Shown here piece after piece: positions 53,654-64,000 of a stretch of 64,000 nucleotides of DNA (its first letter is position 1; every line of letters begins with the position of its first letter). The stretch covers positions 682,841 through 746,840 of the forward strand of contig NZ_KN046818.1 of NCBI RefSeq assembly GCF_000742135.1, given 5' to 3'. Below the pieces are notes generated by a model. That model searched no databases. It was not told where the DNA came from and was given only the letters and a program-made list of their open reading frames with translations. This DNA is from Klebsiella pneumoniae (lineage in GTDB: Bacteria > Pseudomonadota > Gammaproteobacteria > Enterobacterales > Enterobacteriaceae). A program made the position numbers and the translations under genes.

Positions 53654-54496
53654 TTACTCCGCACCGTCCTTCGGTTTGTTCAGCCCCACCAGCTTACCGG
53701 CCTGAAGATAAACTCCCAGTTTCAAATGCCCGACATACTGGAGCTGCGTTTCGGGTTTAAACGTGGCGACGTCTCCTTCCCGCATGTGCAGCAGATCGGA
53801 AGGACTGATCCACGCCGCCTGCGCGAGCGTCAGCGGATGCCCGGCTCGGACAAAGGCCTCGCTGACAAACTCCGAGCAAAACCACGCTTTCTTGTCGCCG
53901 CTTGCCGCATCGCCCAGCTGCGCTTTAGCCAGGCCACTGACGCACTGCTGGCGAAAGTCTCGTGAGAAGGGGTTGAGCGAGCAGAGCGGTTTGGTGACCA
54001 TATAAGGGATAAACTGAATAATGCCGCGATAGTTATACCCGCTGTCTTTGACCTGCCAGGCAAAACTTTTCATCGCCGTCGCCTGGTCCGGCGTCAGGTC
54101 AGGCACCCTGAGAGCAAAGAGTTTATCGCTGTGCGCCAGCGCCTGCTGAAGGGTAATCACTTGTACGCCGGCGCCGGTGGCTTCCGCAACCTGACCTTCG
54201 CCAACATACAGCGCGACGTGGCTTACGGAAGAGGCGCTGAATGCGCGGATCCCAAGCGATGTGACGCCCAGGCTGGAGGAGAACAGCAGGTCGCCGGAGC
54301 GCAGGTCGCTTTCGGCGATTTCGCGCAGTCCGCTGCCGGCAATCGAGCTTTGACGCTGGAGGGTAACAGCCCAGGATGATGAATGGTCATCGGCAGCAGA
54401 TGTGGAAGGCGAGCTGCGGCCGACGTCCAGGGTACAGGCGGTAAGCAGGAGCAGGGCAAAAGTAAGCAGTCCGCTGCGGAGGAGATGTGCAGTCAT
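53654..54496 (-). CDS. yaeF: YaeF/YiiX-type permuted NlpC/P60 lipoprotein
   Basis: The protein has a lipoprotein signal ending in LLTAC (C21) and 280 residues. It belongs to the YaeF/YiiX group of circularly permuted papain-like peptidases: the His comes first (SSVSHVALYVGEG) and the Cys later (KKAWFCSEFVSEAF). Substrate is unknown; relatives act on amide or peptide bonds in the envelope. It lies between nlpE and proS; the proS terminator is close to its start. Confidence 0.92.
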   Translation of the reverse strand: MTAHLLRSGLLTFALLLLTACTLDVGRSSPSTSAADDHSSSWAVTLQRQSSIAGSGLREIAESDLRSGDLLFSSSLGVTSLGIRAFSASSVSHVALYVGEGQVAEATGAGVQVITLQQALAHSDKLFALRVPDLTPDQATAMKSFAWQVKDSGYNYRGIIQFIPYMVTKPLCSLNPFSRDFRQQCVSGLAKAQLGDAASGDKKAWFCSEFVSEAFVRAGHPLTLAQAAWISPSDLLHMREGDVATFKPETQLQYVGHLKLGVYLQAGKLVGLNKPKDGAE

Positions 54497-54510
54497 TGGT
54501 ACTGTCCTTG

Positions 54511-54545
54511 TAAAAAAAAAGGCCCTGACATCCGTTCAGGGCCTT
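54511..54545 (-). terminator. Terminator of proS
   Basis: AAGGCCCTGA and TCAGGGCCTT pair around CATCCGT-type loop bases, with nine A on the left that read as a T-run on the minus strand. Confidence 0.92.
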
Positions 54546-54555
54546 GAGGTGGGTG

Positions 54556-56274
54556 TTAGCCTTTTATCGCTTTAACCAGATATTCCACAATATCTCCGGT
54601 CTTAATCAGCTGCTTCTCACCGTTGCGACGATACTTGTATTCGATATCATCGTTGTCGAGGTTACGATCGCCCAGCACGATGGTGTGCGGGATACCGATC
54701 AGCTCCATATCGGCGAACATCACGCCCGGACGCTCTTTACGATCGTCCATCAGCACTTCAATACCCTGGGCGCTCAGCTCGGCGTACAGTTTCTCCGCCA
54801 GCTCCTGCACACGGTAAGACTTGTGCATGTTCATCGGCAGGATCGCCACCTGGAACGGCGCAATCGCATCCGGCCAGACGATACCGCGATCGTCAAAGTT
54901 CTGCTCAATCGCCGCCGCTACCACGCGAGTCACCCCGATACCATAGCAGCCCATGGTCAGGATCTGGTTACGGCCATCTTCGCCCTGGACCGCGGCTTTC
55001 ATCGCCTCGGAGTACTTCCTCCCCAGCTGGAAGATATGACCCACTTCGATACCGCGCTTAATAAGCAGGGTACCTTTACCGTCCGGGCTCGGGTCGCCGG
55101 CGACGACATTACGGATGTCGGCCACTTCCGGCGTCGCGACATCGCGGTCCCAGTTGATGCCGAAGTAGTGTTTGCCATCGATGTTGGCGCCAGCGGCGAA
55201 ATCGCTCATCACCGCTACAGTACGGTCGATAATCACCGGAACCGGCATGTTCACCGGGCCCAGGGAGCCCGGACCGGCGTTCACCAGGGCGCGGATCTCT
55301 TCTTCGGTGGCGAAGGTCAGCGGGCTGGCGACCTGCGGCAGTTTTTCCGCTTTCACTTCGTTCAGCTCGTGATCGCCGCGCACCAGCAGGGCAACCAGCG
55401 GGGAAGCGCTATCTTCAACCGCTTTCACCAGCAGAGTTTTCACGGTTTTTTCGATCGGCAGGTTGAACTGCTCCACCAGCTCGGCGATGGTTTTGGCGTT
55501 CGGCGTATCGACCAGGGTCATTTCCTGGGTGGCGGCTGCGCGCGGCTCTTTCGGCGCAACGGCTTCCGCAAACTCGATGTTTGCCGCGTAGTCGGAGCTG
55601 TCGGAGAAGATCACATCGTCTTCGCCGCTCTGCGCCAGCACCTGGAATTCATGAGAGGCGTTGCCGCCGATAGAACCGGTGTCAGCCTGTACCGCGCGGA
55701 AATCCAGCCCCATACGGCTGAAGATTTTGCTGTAAGCGGCATACATCGCGTCGTAGGTTTCCTGCAGCGATTCCTGCGAAGTATGGAAAGAGTAGGCATC
55801 TTTCATCAGGAATTCACGGGAGCGCATCACCCCGAAACGCGGGCGTACTTCGTCGCGGAATTTGGTCTGGATCTGATAGAAGTTCAGCGGCAGCTGTTTA
55901 TAGGAGTTCAGCTCGTTGCGGATCAGATCGGTAATGACCTCTTCGTGCGTTGGGCCGAGGACGAACGGACGATCGCCGCGATCGGCAATGCGCAACAGTT
56001 CCGGGCCGTACTGCTCCCAGCGCCCGCTCTCCTGCCACAGTTCAGATGGCTGAACGACCGGCATTAACACCTCGATCGCACCGGCGTTGTTCATTTCTTC
56101 ACGCACGATGTTTTCGACTTTTTTCAGGACGCGCACGCCGGTCGGCAGCCAGGTGTATAACCCGGAGGCCAGCTTGCGGATCATCCCGGCGCGCAGCATC
56201 AGCTGATGGCTGATTACCTCGGCGTCGGCAGGTGTCTCCTTCAGAGTGGAGAGCAGATATTGGCTAGTACGCAT
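54556..56274 (-). CDS. proS: Prolyl-tRNA synthetase
   Basis: ProS charges tRNA-Pro. It is the bacterial-type class II enzyme of 572 residues, with motif 1 around [21 protein letters not shown], motif 2 in [26 protein letters not shown], an insertion (INS) editing domain that clears Ala-tRNA-Pro (about 220-400), motif 3 near [16 protein letters not shown], and a C-terminal anticodon domain. A leader hairpin precedes it, see 56305. Confidence 0.98.
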   Translation of the reverse strand: MRTSQYLLSTLKETPADAEVISHQLMLRAGMIRKLASGLYTWLPTGVRVLKKVENIVREEMNNAGAIEVLMPVVQPSELWQESGRWEQYGPELLRIADRGDRPFVLGPTHEEVITDLIRNELNSYKQLPLNFYQIQTKFRDEVRPRFGVMRSREFLMKDAYSFHTSQESLQETYDAMYAAYSKIFSRMGLDFRAVQADTGSIGGNASHEFQVLAQSGEDDVIFSDSSDYAANIEFAEAVAPKEPRAAATQEMTLVDTPNAKTIAELVEQFNLPIEKTVKTLLVKAVEDSASPLVALLVRGDHELNEVKAEKLPQVASPLTFATEEEIRALVNAGPGSLGPVNMPVPVIIDRTVAVMSDFAAGANIDGKHYFGINWDRDVATPEVADIRNVVAGDPSPDGKGTLLIKRGIEVGHIFQLGRKYSEAMKAAVQGEDGRNQILTMGCYGIGVTRVVAAAIEQNFDDRGIVWPDAIAPFQVAILPMNMHKSYRVQELAEKLYAELSAQGIEVLMDDRKERPGVMFADMELIGIPHTIVLGDRNLDNDDIEYKYRRNGEKQLIKTGDIVEYLVKAIKG

Positions 56275-56304
56275 GTTGTAACGGTTCCAGTTAAACGAGC
56301 GGAA

Positions 56305-56324
56305 CAGGCTGGTTGCCCAGCCTG
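56305..56324 (-). promoter_or_regulatory. Hairpin in the proS leader
   Basis: An 8-bp perfect stem (CAGGCTGG and CCAGCCTG) with a four-base loop lies about 30 bp upstream of the proS start. On the minus strand a T-run comes before it, not after, so it is not a simple terminator of trmO or proS. Confidence 0.4.
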
Positions 56325-56386
56325 AAACAAAAAAAGTGGTTTAGTTTACCAGTGTGGCAAAGATGCCAAAAGAGAGGAAAATAAAA

Positions 56387-57094
56387 TTAGCGCGCTTCGA
56401 GGGCAAAGACTTCAAAACCGGAGGCAGTCACCCGCCAGCGGACGTTGAAATCCAGCAGCCAGACGGCATACGTTTTTCCCGCTTGTTCCTCTTTTCGGTA
56501 GGCCGGACGCGGATCCTGCGCCAGCACCTCGCGGATAAACGCTTTGATATGTGGGTAGCGTTTTTCCAGCGTGAGTAACTGTGCGTCTATTTCCGGCGTA
56601 AAGCTGACGTTCATACCCGCCAGCGGCGCCTGCTGTGCATAGCTGGCGCTGGCGTCCGGCAGGGCTTCGGCGAAAGGAAGATACGGTTTGATATCAACCA
56701 CCGGCGTCCCGTCGACAAGATCGAGGCTGCCGAGTTCCAGTATTACCTGATCTTTCTGACAGCGAATGCCCTTGAGCTCAACGAGCGACATGCCGATGGG
56801 ATTAGGGCGAAACGTTGAACGGGTGGCGAAGACGCCCATCCGCGCATTGCCGCCCAGTCGGGGAGGTCGCACCGTCGGACGCCAACCGCCTTCCATTGTC
56901 TGATGAAACACAAACAGGATCCACAGATGGCTGAAGCTCTCCAGGCCACGCACGGCGTCGGCCTGGTTATAGGGCGCGACCAGATGGAGTTCTCCGCCGC
57001 CGTGTTTCACCAGGCCTGGCTGGCGAGGAACGGCAAACTTCTCTTTATACGGCGAACGGATGACGCCTATTTGCGCGAACTGAAATGAGCTCAT
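56387..57094 (-). CDS. trmO: tRNA (N6-threonylcarbamoyladenosine-37-N6)-methyltransferase TrmO
   Basis: TrmO (TsaA/YaeB) methylates t6A37 of Thr tRNAs to m6t6A, using SAM. It has the single-sheeted beta-barrel fold of class VIII methyltransferases: IGVIRSPYKEKFAVPRQPGL, FHQTMEGGWRPTVRPPRLGGN, FATRSTFRPNPIGMSLV and VVDIKPYLPF are the conserved segments. It has 235 residues, as in E. coli. Its start overlaps the end of rcsF by four bases. Confidence 0.96.
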   Translation of the reverse strand: MSSFQFAQIGVIRSPYKEKFAVPRQPGLVKHGGGELHLVAPYNQADAVRGLESFSHLWILFVFHQTMEGGWRPTVRPPRLGGNARMGVFATRSTFRPNPIGMSLVELKGIRCQKDQVILELGSLDLVDGTPVVDIKPYLPFAEALPDASASYAQQAPLAGMNVSFTPEIDAQLLTLEKRYPHIKAFIREVLAQDPRPAYRKEEQAGKTYAVWLLDFNVRWRVTASGFEVFALEAR

Positions 57095-57498
57095 TGCGCC
57101 GAGACGTTAAGCGCTGAACCCAGGCAAACGGCCTGACGGTAGCAGCCTGGCGTACCGCTGGTCACTTCGCAGCGGTGAAGCAGGACGGCATTGGCTTTCA
57201 TACGCGCGGCATTAATTTGCAGGCGCTTGCGCGCGGTGGGGATATTCGGCGGAGAATCCTGATTCGAAGCCTGGCAGGACTCGCCAGATACTTCACCCAG
57301 ATCGCGGAACGGTTTACCAACCAGCTCTGACGCATCGGTGTAAATACGTACTGGGGCCGGGCGGGTGGCGCGCGGTTTGCTCGGCTCAGATTTAACCGGC
57401 GGGGTTGCAGTGCTTTGAGCAGGCTCAACGGGAGATCTGCTTAGCATGGAACAACCGCTTAACATGAGTGCTAACAAACAGATCGGTAAAGCACGCAT
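57091..57498 (-). CDS. rcsF: Outer-membrane lipoprotein RcsF
   Basis: RcsF senses envelope damage and starts the Rcs phosphorelay through IgaA; Rcs drives capsule synthesis in Klebsiella. The signal ends in the lipobox LSGC (C16). A Pro/Thr/Ala-rich linker follows, and the periplasmic domain carries four Cys (SGESCQ, LHRCEV, PGCYRQAVC) that form two disulfides in E. coli RcsF. It has 135 residues. It is cotranscribed with trmO. Confidence 0.97.
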   Translation of the reverse strand: MRALPICLLALMLSGCSMLSRSPVEPAQSTATPPVKSEPSKPRATRPAPVRIYTDASELVGKPFRDLGEVSGESCQASNQDSPPNIPTARKRLQINAARMKANAVLLHRCEVTSGTPGCYRQAVCLGSALNVSAQ

Positions 57499-57555
57499 AG
57501 TATTTCCTCAATGAATAAAAAACAGGGCGTTATTGAATCAGGTGCTTGCATAAAT

Positions 57556-57580
57556 GACAAGACGGGCGTGAAGCCCGTCC
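57556..57580 (-). terminator. Weak terminator of metQ
   Basis: GACGGGC and GCCCGTC pair around GTGAA. On the minus strand the stem is followed by TTGTCATTT, a poor T-run, just after the metQ stop. Confidence 0.55.
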
Positions 57581-57605
57581 TGAATGATATTACGGTGAGA
57601 AAAGA

Positions 57606-58421
57606 TTACCAGCCTTTCACGGCACCGCCGTTAAAGATCTTGTTCGCTGCTTCGTAAACTTCATCGCTCTGGTAAGCCTGAACGAATTTTTTCACATTCT
57701 CAGCATCTTTATTGTCTTCACGCGCCACAATCAGGTTCACGTAAGGAGACTCTTTACCTTCAACAAAGATGCCGTCTTTCGCCGGGGTCAGGCCAATCTG
57801 GCTGGCGTAAGTGGTGTTGATAACGGCCAGCGCAATCTGCGCATCGTCCAGGGAACGCGGCAGCTGCGGCGCCTCCAGTTCAACAATCTTCAGGTTTTTC
57901 GGGTTCTCGACGATGTCCAGCGAGGTCGGCAGCAGGCCCACGCCGTCTTTCAGTTTAATCAGACCTACCTGCTGCAGCAGCAGCAGGGAACGACCGAGGT
58001 TAGTCGGATCGTTAGGGACGGCGATCTGTGAGCCCGGCTGCAGTTCGTCCAGCGATTTGATTTTCTTCGAATAACCCGCGATCGGGTAGACGAAGGTGTT
58101 ACCGACAGCCACCAGCTTATAGCCGCGGTCTTTAATCTGCTGATCGAGATACGGTTTATGCTGGAAGGCGTTCACGTCGATATCGCCTTTGCTCAGCGCT
58201 TCGTTCGGCAGAACGTAATCGTTGAAGGTCACCAGTTCTACGTCAAGGCCATACTTCTCTTTTGCTACTTTCTGCGCAACTTCAGCGACCTGCTGTTCCG
58301 CCCCGACGATAACGCCGACTTTAATATGATTCGGATCTTTTTCATCCTGACCGCAACCCACCAGCGCCAGAGAACCGATTAACGCGCCAACTGCCGCAAA
58401 AGTTTTGAAATTAAAGGCCAT
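57606..58421 (-). CDS. metQ: D-methionine-binding lipoprotein MetQ
   Basis: MetQ binds L- and D-methionine and delivers it to the MetNI importer. The signal ends in the lipobox LVGC (C23), so it is an inner-membrane-anchored lipoprotein in E. coli. It is a NlpA-family type II binding protein with the conserved IKVGVIVGAEQQ, VNAFQHKPYLDQQ, and IAVPNDPTNLGRSLLLL. It has 271 residues. It is third in metNIQ, 43 bp after metI. Confidence 0.97.
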   Translation of the reverse strand: MAFNFKTFAAVGALIGSLALVGCGQDEKDPNHIKVGVIVGAEQQVAEVAQKVAKEKYGLDVELVTFNDYVLPNEALSKGDIDVNAFQHKPYLDQQIKDRGYKLVAVGNTFVYPIAGYSKKIKSLDELQPGSQIAVPNDPTNLGRSLLLLQQVGLIKLKDGVGLLPTSLDIVENPKNLKIVELEAPQLPRSLDDAQIALAVINTTYASQIGLTPAKDGIFVEGKESPYVNLIVAREDNKDAENVKKFVQAYQSDEVYEAANKIFNGGAVKGW

Positions 58422-58464
58422 GTTATTTCCTTCCTGTAAGAATGAGTGTTGTCTGCCAATAACG

Positions 58465-59118
58465 TTATTTGTGAGTCACAGCCCGGACGATGCGATCGCC
58501 AGAGAATTGAATTAAATAAACCAGAACAACCAGCAATACCAGTACGGTATTCATCACGGTGGCGTTATATCCAATATAGCCATACTGATAACCAATCTGA
58601 CCCAGGCCACCGGCGCCCACCGCGCCGCCCATTGCGGAATAACCCACCAGCGTGATGAGCGTGATGGTGGCGGCATTGACCAGACCCGGCAGTGCTTCAG
58701 GTAACAGGACTTTGCGCACGATCTGCAGCGGCGTGGCGCCCATTGCGCGGGAGGCTTCAATAAGGCCGGTGGGGATCTCCAGCAGGGCGTTCTCCACCAT
58801 GCGGGCGATAAACGGCGCGGCGCCAACTGTTAATGGCACAATCGCTGCCTGCAGGCCGATAGAGGTACCGACGATCACGCGGGTAAACGGAATCATCCAG
58901 ACCAGCAGGATAATGAACGGGATGGAGCGGAAAATATTCACCAGCGCCGACAGCGTACGGTACAGTTTGGCATTGGCGACGATTTGCCCCGGACGGGTAA
59001 CGTACAGCAGCACGCCCACCGGCAGGCCGAGGACAAAACCGAAGAAGCCAGAGACAAAAGTCATTGCCAGCGTTTCCCATACGCCGCGCAACAGCAGCCA
59101 CATCATTGCCTCAGACAT
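58465..59118 (-). CDS. metI: Methionine ABC transporter permease MetI
   Basis: MetI is the inner-membrane channel of the methionine importer; two copies pair with two MetN. The 217-residue protein has five membrane segments and the EAA loop for MetN contact in [25 protein letters not shown]. Its start overlaps the end of metN by eight bases. It begins [20 protein letters not shown], close to E. coli MetI. Confidence 0.97.
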   Translation of the reverse strand: MSEAMMWLLLRGVWETLAMTFVSGFFGFVLGLPVGVLLYVTRPGQIVANAKLYRTLSALVNIFRSIPFIILLVWMIPFTRVIVGTSIGLQAAIVPLTVGAAPFIARMVENALLEIPTGLIEASRAMGATPLQIVRKVLLPEALPGLVNAATITLITLVGYSAMGGAVGAGGLGQIGYQYGYIGYNATVMNTVLVLLVVLVYLIQFSGDRIVRAVTHK

Positions 59119-60142
59119 AACCCAATACCTCTACTTTTACATGATGTTCCTGCAGCCAGGCGATGGCCGCCTGAGTGTCTTCCTGTGTACCGTGCATTTC
59201 GGTGAGCATGATGCCGAACTTCACCCCGCCGGCATAATCCATCTGCGCGCTGATAATGTTGTTATTCACATTGAAGCGACGCGCGGTTTCAGAGAGCAGC
59301 GGCGCATCGACGGAGTGGCCGGTAAATTCCATGCGCAGCATCGGTACGCTATCCGCTGTGGCGGTAGGTTTCAGGCGCGCCTGATAGTCATCCGGAATAT
59401 CGAGGTGCAGAGTGGACTGAATAAACTGCTGAGCCAGCGGCGTCTTCGGATGGGAGAAGACTTCGCTCACAGTGTCCTGCTCGATCAGTTGACCATTACT
59501 AATGACCGCCACGCAGTCGCAGATACGTTTAACCACGTCCATTTCATGGGTGATCAACAGAATGGTCAGCCCCAGACGACGGTTAATGTCTTTCAGCAGT
59601 TCGAGAATGGAACGGGTAGTGGCCGGATCCAGGGCGCTGGTGGCTTCATCGCACAGCAATACTTTAGGATTGCTGGCCAGCGCGCGGGCAATCGCCACGC
59701 GCTGTTTCTGGCCGCCGGAGAGGTTGGCCGGGTAGCTGTCGTGCTTATCACCCAGGCCGACAAGATCCAGCAGCTCCGTGACACGGCGTTTGATTTCAGC
59801 CTGCGGCGTGTTATCCAGCTCCAGGGGTAATGCCACGTTGCCGAAAACGGTCCGCGAGGCCAACAGGTTAAAATGCTGGAAAATCATGCCAATTTGACGG
59901 CGAGCGCGGGTTAGCTCTTTCTCCGACAGGGCAGTCAGTTCCTGGCCGTCAACCTGTACGCTGCCTTCGGTCGGGCGCTCCAGCAGGTTCACGCAGCGAA
60001 TCAGCGTACTTTTACCGGCGCCGGAGGCACCGATGACGCCGTAAATCTGTCCGGCAGGGACATGCAGGCTGACGTTATTCAGCGCCTGAATGCTGCGATT
60101 CCCCTGCTGGAATACTTTGGTGATATTGGAAAGTTTAATCAT
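59111..60142 (-). CDS. metN: Methionine ABC transporter ATP-binding protein MetN
   Basis: MetN powers methionine uptake and is inhibited when methionine binds its C-terminal NIL (ACT-like) domain (about 265-343). Walker A is GASGAGKST, the signature LSGGQKQR, Walker [11 protein letters not shown], and the switch His is in LLITHEMD. It has 343 residues. It heads metNIQ behind a MetJ-type operator and is divergent from gmhB. Confidence 0.98.
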   Translation of the reverse strand: MIKLSNITKVFQQGNRSIQALNNVSLHVPAGQIYGVIGASGAGKSTLIRCVNLLERPTEGSVQVDGQELTALSEKELTRARRQIGMIFQHFNLLASRTVFGNVALPLELDNTPQAEIKRRVTELLDLVGLGDKHDSYPANLSGGQKQRVAIARALASNPKVLLCDEATSALDPATTRSILELLKDINRRLGLTILLITHEMDVVKRICDCVAVISNGQLIEQDTVSEVFSHPKTPLAQQFIQSTLHLDIPDDYQARLKPTATADSVPMLRMEFTGHSVDAPLLSETARRFNVNNNIISAQMDYAGGVKFGIMLTEMHGTQEDTQAAIAWLQEHHVKVEVLGYV

Positions 60143-60218
60143 CAGTTATTTATTATCGTTTAGCCGTTTGCCGTGGCATTTTCTTCTGCCGTATCCAGGC
60201 GATGCCTGGCAATGAAAT

Positions 60219-60250
60219 GGATGTTAAGGCATCCAGACGTCTAAATCAAT
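60219..60250 (-). promoter_or_regulatory. metNIQ promoter with embedded MetJ operator
   Basis: On the minus strand TTGATT (60249-60244) and TAACAT (60226-60221) are 17 bp apart. Between them lies a perfect met box AGACGTCT (60235-60242) followed by GGATGCCT, a second eight-base box of weaker match. Such tandem boxes bind MetJ with SAM, so the operon is expected to be repressed by methionine. Confidence 0.8.
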
Positions 60251-60330
60251 CTGACTCTTTATAATGAGCACTTTCTTGCATGCGGAAACATGCGATACTA
60301 GCGGCACTAGTCTTTTTCAGGAGCAAACCG

Positions 60331-60897
60331 GTGGCAAAGTCAGTACCCGCAATTTTTCTCGACCGTGACGGCACTATTAATGTCGATCATGGCTACGTCC
60401 ACGAAATCGACAATTTTGAATTTATCGATGGCGTCATTGACGCGATGCGCGAACTAAAAGAGATGGGCTACGCGCTGGTGCTGGTCACTAACCAGTCCGG
60501 TATTGCCCGCGGTAAATTTACCGAAGCCCAGTTTGAAACGCTGACCGAATGGATGGACTGGTCTCTGGCAGACCGCGGCGTCGACCTCGACGGTATCTAC
60601 TATTGCCCGCATCACCCGCAGGGTGCGGTTGAGGAGTACCGTCAGACCTGTGATTGTCGTAAACCGCATCCGGGGATGCTGATTTCCGCCCGCGATTATC
60701 TGCATATCGATATGGCTGCTTCTTATATGGTAGGGGACAAACTGGAAGATATGCAGGCGGCAGCGGCTGCGGATGTCGGGACTAAAGTACTGGTGCGCAC
60801 CGGTAAGCCCCTGACTGAAGAAGCGGAAAAAGCGGCGGATTGGGTGCTAAATAGCCTGGCAGAGCTGCCGGCGGCGATTAAAAAGCAGCAAAAATAA
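60331..60897 (+). CDS. gmhB: D-glycero-beta-D-manno-heptose-1,7-bisphosphate 7-phosphatase
   Basis: GmhB removes the 7-phosphate in ADP-heptose synthesis for the LPS inner core. It is a HAD-family enzyme with the nucleophile motif [23 protein letters not shown], and [13 protein letters not shown]; a zinc site uses CPHHPQG and [12 protein letters not shown] at 60331 (MAKSVPAIF) after CAGGAG gives 188 residues; a frame from 60280 is longer but without similarity. It is followed by the rRNA promoters. Confidence 0.97.
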   Translation: MAKSVPAIFLDRDGTINVDHGYVHEIDNFEFIDGVIDAMRELKEMGYALVLVTNQSGIARGKFTEAQFETLTEWMDWSLADRGVDLDGIYYCPHHPQGAVEEYRQTCDCRKPHPGMLISARDYLHIDMAASYMVGDKLEDMQAAAAADVGTKVLVRTGKPLTEEAEKAADWVLNSLAELPAAIKKQQK

Positions 60898-60924
60898 GCG
60901 TTGCGTTTAAAAGATGAGCGGTTG

Positions 60925-61133
60925 AAATAAAATTGTATTTTTCCGCTTGTCATTCCCGGAGAGCTCCCTATAATGCGCCTCCATCGACACGGCGGATGTG
61001 AATCACTTCACACAAACAGCCAGTTCGGTTGCAGAGAAAAATCCTGAAAAACGGGTTGACTCTGAAAGAGGAAAGCGTAATATACGCCACCTCGCGACAG
61101 AGCGCTAAAGCGTGTCGCAACTGCTCTTTAACA
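60925..61133 (+). promoter_or_regulatory. rrn P1 and P2 promoters and boxA antiterminator
   Basis: P1 has TTGTCA (60947-60952) and TATAAT (60969-60974) 16 bp apart, preceded by an AT-rich UP-like stretch (60925-60942) and followed by a GC-rich discriminator. P2 has TTGACT (61056-61061) and TAATAT (61078-61083), also 16 bp apart. A boxA sequence TGCTCTTTAACA lies at 61122-61133, where NusB and S10 assemble the antitermination complex. Confidence 0.9.
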
Positions 61134-61138
61134 ATTTA

Positions 61139-61159
61139 TCAGACAATCTGTGTGGGCAC
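61139..61159 (+). other. 5' half of 16S processing stem
   Basis: This 21-nt segment (TCAGACAATCTGTGTGGGCAC) pairs with 62829-62849 beyond the 16S gene with one G-U step. It forms the long stem cut by RNase III to release pre-16S rRNA. Confidence 0.85.
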
Positions 61160-61265
61160 TCAAAGTGACATGGATTCTTAACGTCCTCGGACGAAAAATG
61201 AATACCAAGTCTCAAGAGTGAACACGTAATTCATTACGAAGTTTAATTCTTTGAGCATCAAACTT

Positions 61266-62805
<1,540 letters not shown>

Positions 62806-62874
62806 CCTTAAAGAACCTGCCTTTGCAGTGCTCACACAGATTGTCTGATGAAAAACAGCAGTAAAAACCTCTAC

Positions 62875-62951
<77 letters not shown>

Positions 62952-62987
62952 AATTTGCGAAGCAAATTTGAAGAGGTTGCAAACGAT

Positions 62988-63063
62988 GGGGCTATAGCTC
63001 AGCTGGGAGAGCGCCTGCTTTGCACGCAGGAGGTCTGCGGTTCGATCCCGCATAGCTCCACCA
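62988..63063 (+). tRNA. alaV: tRNA-Ala(TGC)
   Basis: This 76-nt cloverleaf starts GGGGCTATAGCTCAGCTGGG and ends with an encoded CCA. The anticodon TGC is at 63021-63023 in CCTGCTTTGCACGCAGG. The T-arm GGTTCGATCCC is intact. A short hairpin (AAATTTGC, GCAAATTT) separates it from tRNA-Ile. Confidence 0.98.
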
Positions 63064-63121
63064 TCTTTACTGCGAACACAAGAAAACTTCAGAGTGAACC
63101 TGAAAAGGTGCACTGCGAAGT

Positions 63122-63136
63122 TTTGCTCTTTAAAAA
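63122..63136 (+). promoter_or_regulatory. Spacer boxA before 23S
   Basis: TGCTCTTTAAAAA lies between tRNA-Ala and 23S and resembles the leader boxA. It probably renews the antitermination complex before the 23S gene. Confidence 0.7.
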
Positions 63137-63232
63137 TCTGGATCAAGCTGAAAATTGAAACGACACACTGTTTAAGTGTGTTCGAGTCTCTCAAATTTTC
63201 GCAATCAGAAGTGAAACATCTTCGGGTTGTGA

Positions 63233-64000
63233 GGTTAAGCGACTAAGCGTACACGGTGGATGCCCTGGCAGTCAGAGGCGATGAAGGACGTGCTAATCTG
63301 CGAAAAGCGTCGGTAAGGTGATATGAACCGTTATAACCGGCGATGTCCGAATGGGGAAACCCAGTGCAATTCGTTGCACTATCGTTAACTGAATACATAG
63401 GTTAACGAGGCGAACCGGGGGAACTGAAACATCTAAGTACCCCGAGGAAAAGAAATCAACCGAGATTCCCCCAGTAGCGGCGAGCGAACGGGGAGCAGCC
63501 CAGAGTCTGAATCAGCTTGTGTGTTAGTGGAACGGTCTGGAAAGTCCGACGGTACAGGGTGATAGTCCCGTACACCAAAATGCACAGGCTGTGAACTCGA
63601 AGAGTAGGGCGGGACACGTGGTATCCTGTCTGAATATGGGGGGACCATCCTCCAAGGCTAAATACTCCTGACTGACCGATAGTGAACCAGTACCGTGAGG
63701 GAAAGGCGAAAAGAACCCCGGCGAGGGGAGTGAAAAAGAACCTGAAACCGTGTACGTACAAGCAGTGGGAGCACCTTCGGGTGTGACTGCGTACCTTTTG
63801 TATAATGGGTCAGCGACTTATATTCTGTAGCAAGGTTAACCGTATAGGGGAGCCGCAGGGAAACCGAGTCTTAACTGGGCGTTAAGTTGCAGGGTATAGA
63901 CCCGAAACCCGGTGATCTAGCCATGGGCAGGTTGAAGGTTGGGTAACACTAACTGGAGGACCGAACCGACTAATGTTGAAAAATTAGCGGATGACTTGTG
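63233..64000 (+). rRNA. rrl: 23S ribosomal RNA, 5' part (runs off the window)
   Basis: The gene begins GGTTAAGCGACTAAGCGTACACGG and continues to the right edge, covering about the first 768 nt (domain I and part of II). No intervening sequence is seen in helix 25 or elsewhere in this part. One hairpin near 63770 is closed by a TTCG tetraloop (GCACC TTCG GGTGT), shorter than in E. coli. 5S and the operon end are outside the window. Confidence 0.99.

Overview
The window is a chromosomal segment of an enterobacterium, almost certainly the Klebsiella pneumoniae complex. The 16S rRNA gene at the right end carries Klebsiella-type variable loops, the left end carries the pullulanase (pul) secretion locus typical of Klebsiella, and the gene order from mrcB to the rRNA operon is that of the Escherichia coli mrcB to rrnH interval. 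Identification rests on recognising sequences, not on a database search; the exact species inside the complex is not decided.

Layout. 1-2.8 kb: 3' part of pulA (pullulanase), pulB and the pilotin gene pulS on the opposite strand, the edge of a type II secretion locus abutting the core genome. 3.3-12 kb: mrcB (PBP1b), then the ferrichrome operon fhuACDB behind a Fur-box-like site. 12-17.7 kb: hemL, clcA, erpA, yadS, btuF, mtn. 17.8-27.2 kb: dgt, degP, cdaR, yaeH, dapD, glnD, map. 27.3-30.8 kb: rpsB-tsf, pyrH, frr (translation and UMP kinase). 31-47.1 kb: the long envelope and replication cluster dxr, uppS, cdsA, rseP, bamA, skp, lpxD, fabZ, lpxA, lpxB, rnhB, dnaE, accA. 47.2-60.9 kb: ldcC, yaeR, tilS, rof-yaeP, yaeQ-arfB, nlpE, yaeF, proS, trmO-rcsF, metNIQ, gmhB. 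60.9-64 kb: an rRNA operon with two promoters, 16S, tRNA-Ile(GAT), tRNA-Ala(TGC) and the first part of 23S.

How the genes work together. Much of the window builds or watches the cell envelope. PBP1b polymerises peptidoglycan; Dxr and UppS make the isoprenoid carrier; CdsA makes CDP-diacylglycerol; AccA and FabZ feed fatty-acid synthesis; LpxD, LpxA and LpxB make lipid A; BamA, Skp and DegP handle outer-membrane proteins; RseP relays sigma-E stress; NlpE and RcsF are lipoprotein sensors of the Cpx and Rcs systems; GmhB makes a heptose for the LPS core. FhuABCD, BtuF and MetNIQ import ferrichrome, vitamin B12 and methionine.

No phage, insertion sequence, CRISPR array or defence system was found, and no gene looks broken. 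The less ordinary material is in the gaps: REP-type palindrome pairs, a pulA-pulB gap with a repeated 13-bp block, an eight-codon minigene with a perfect ribosome binding site upstream of mrcB, several leader hairpins, and a glutamine-codon microsatellite in mrcB. None of these amounts to a clearly new biological system.
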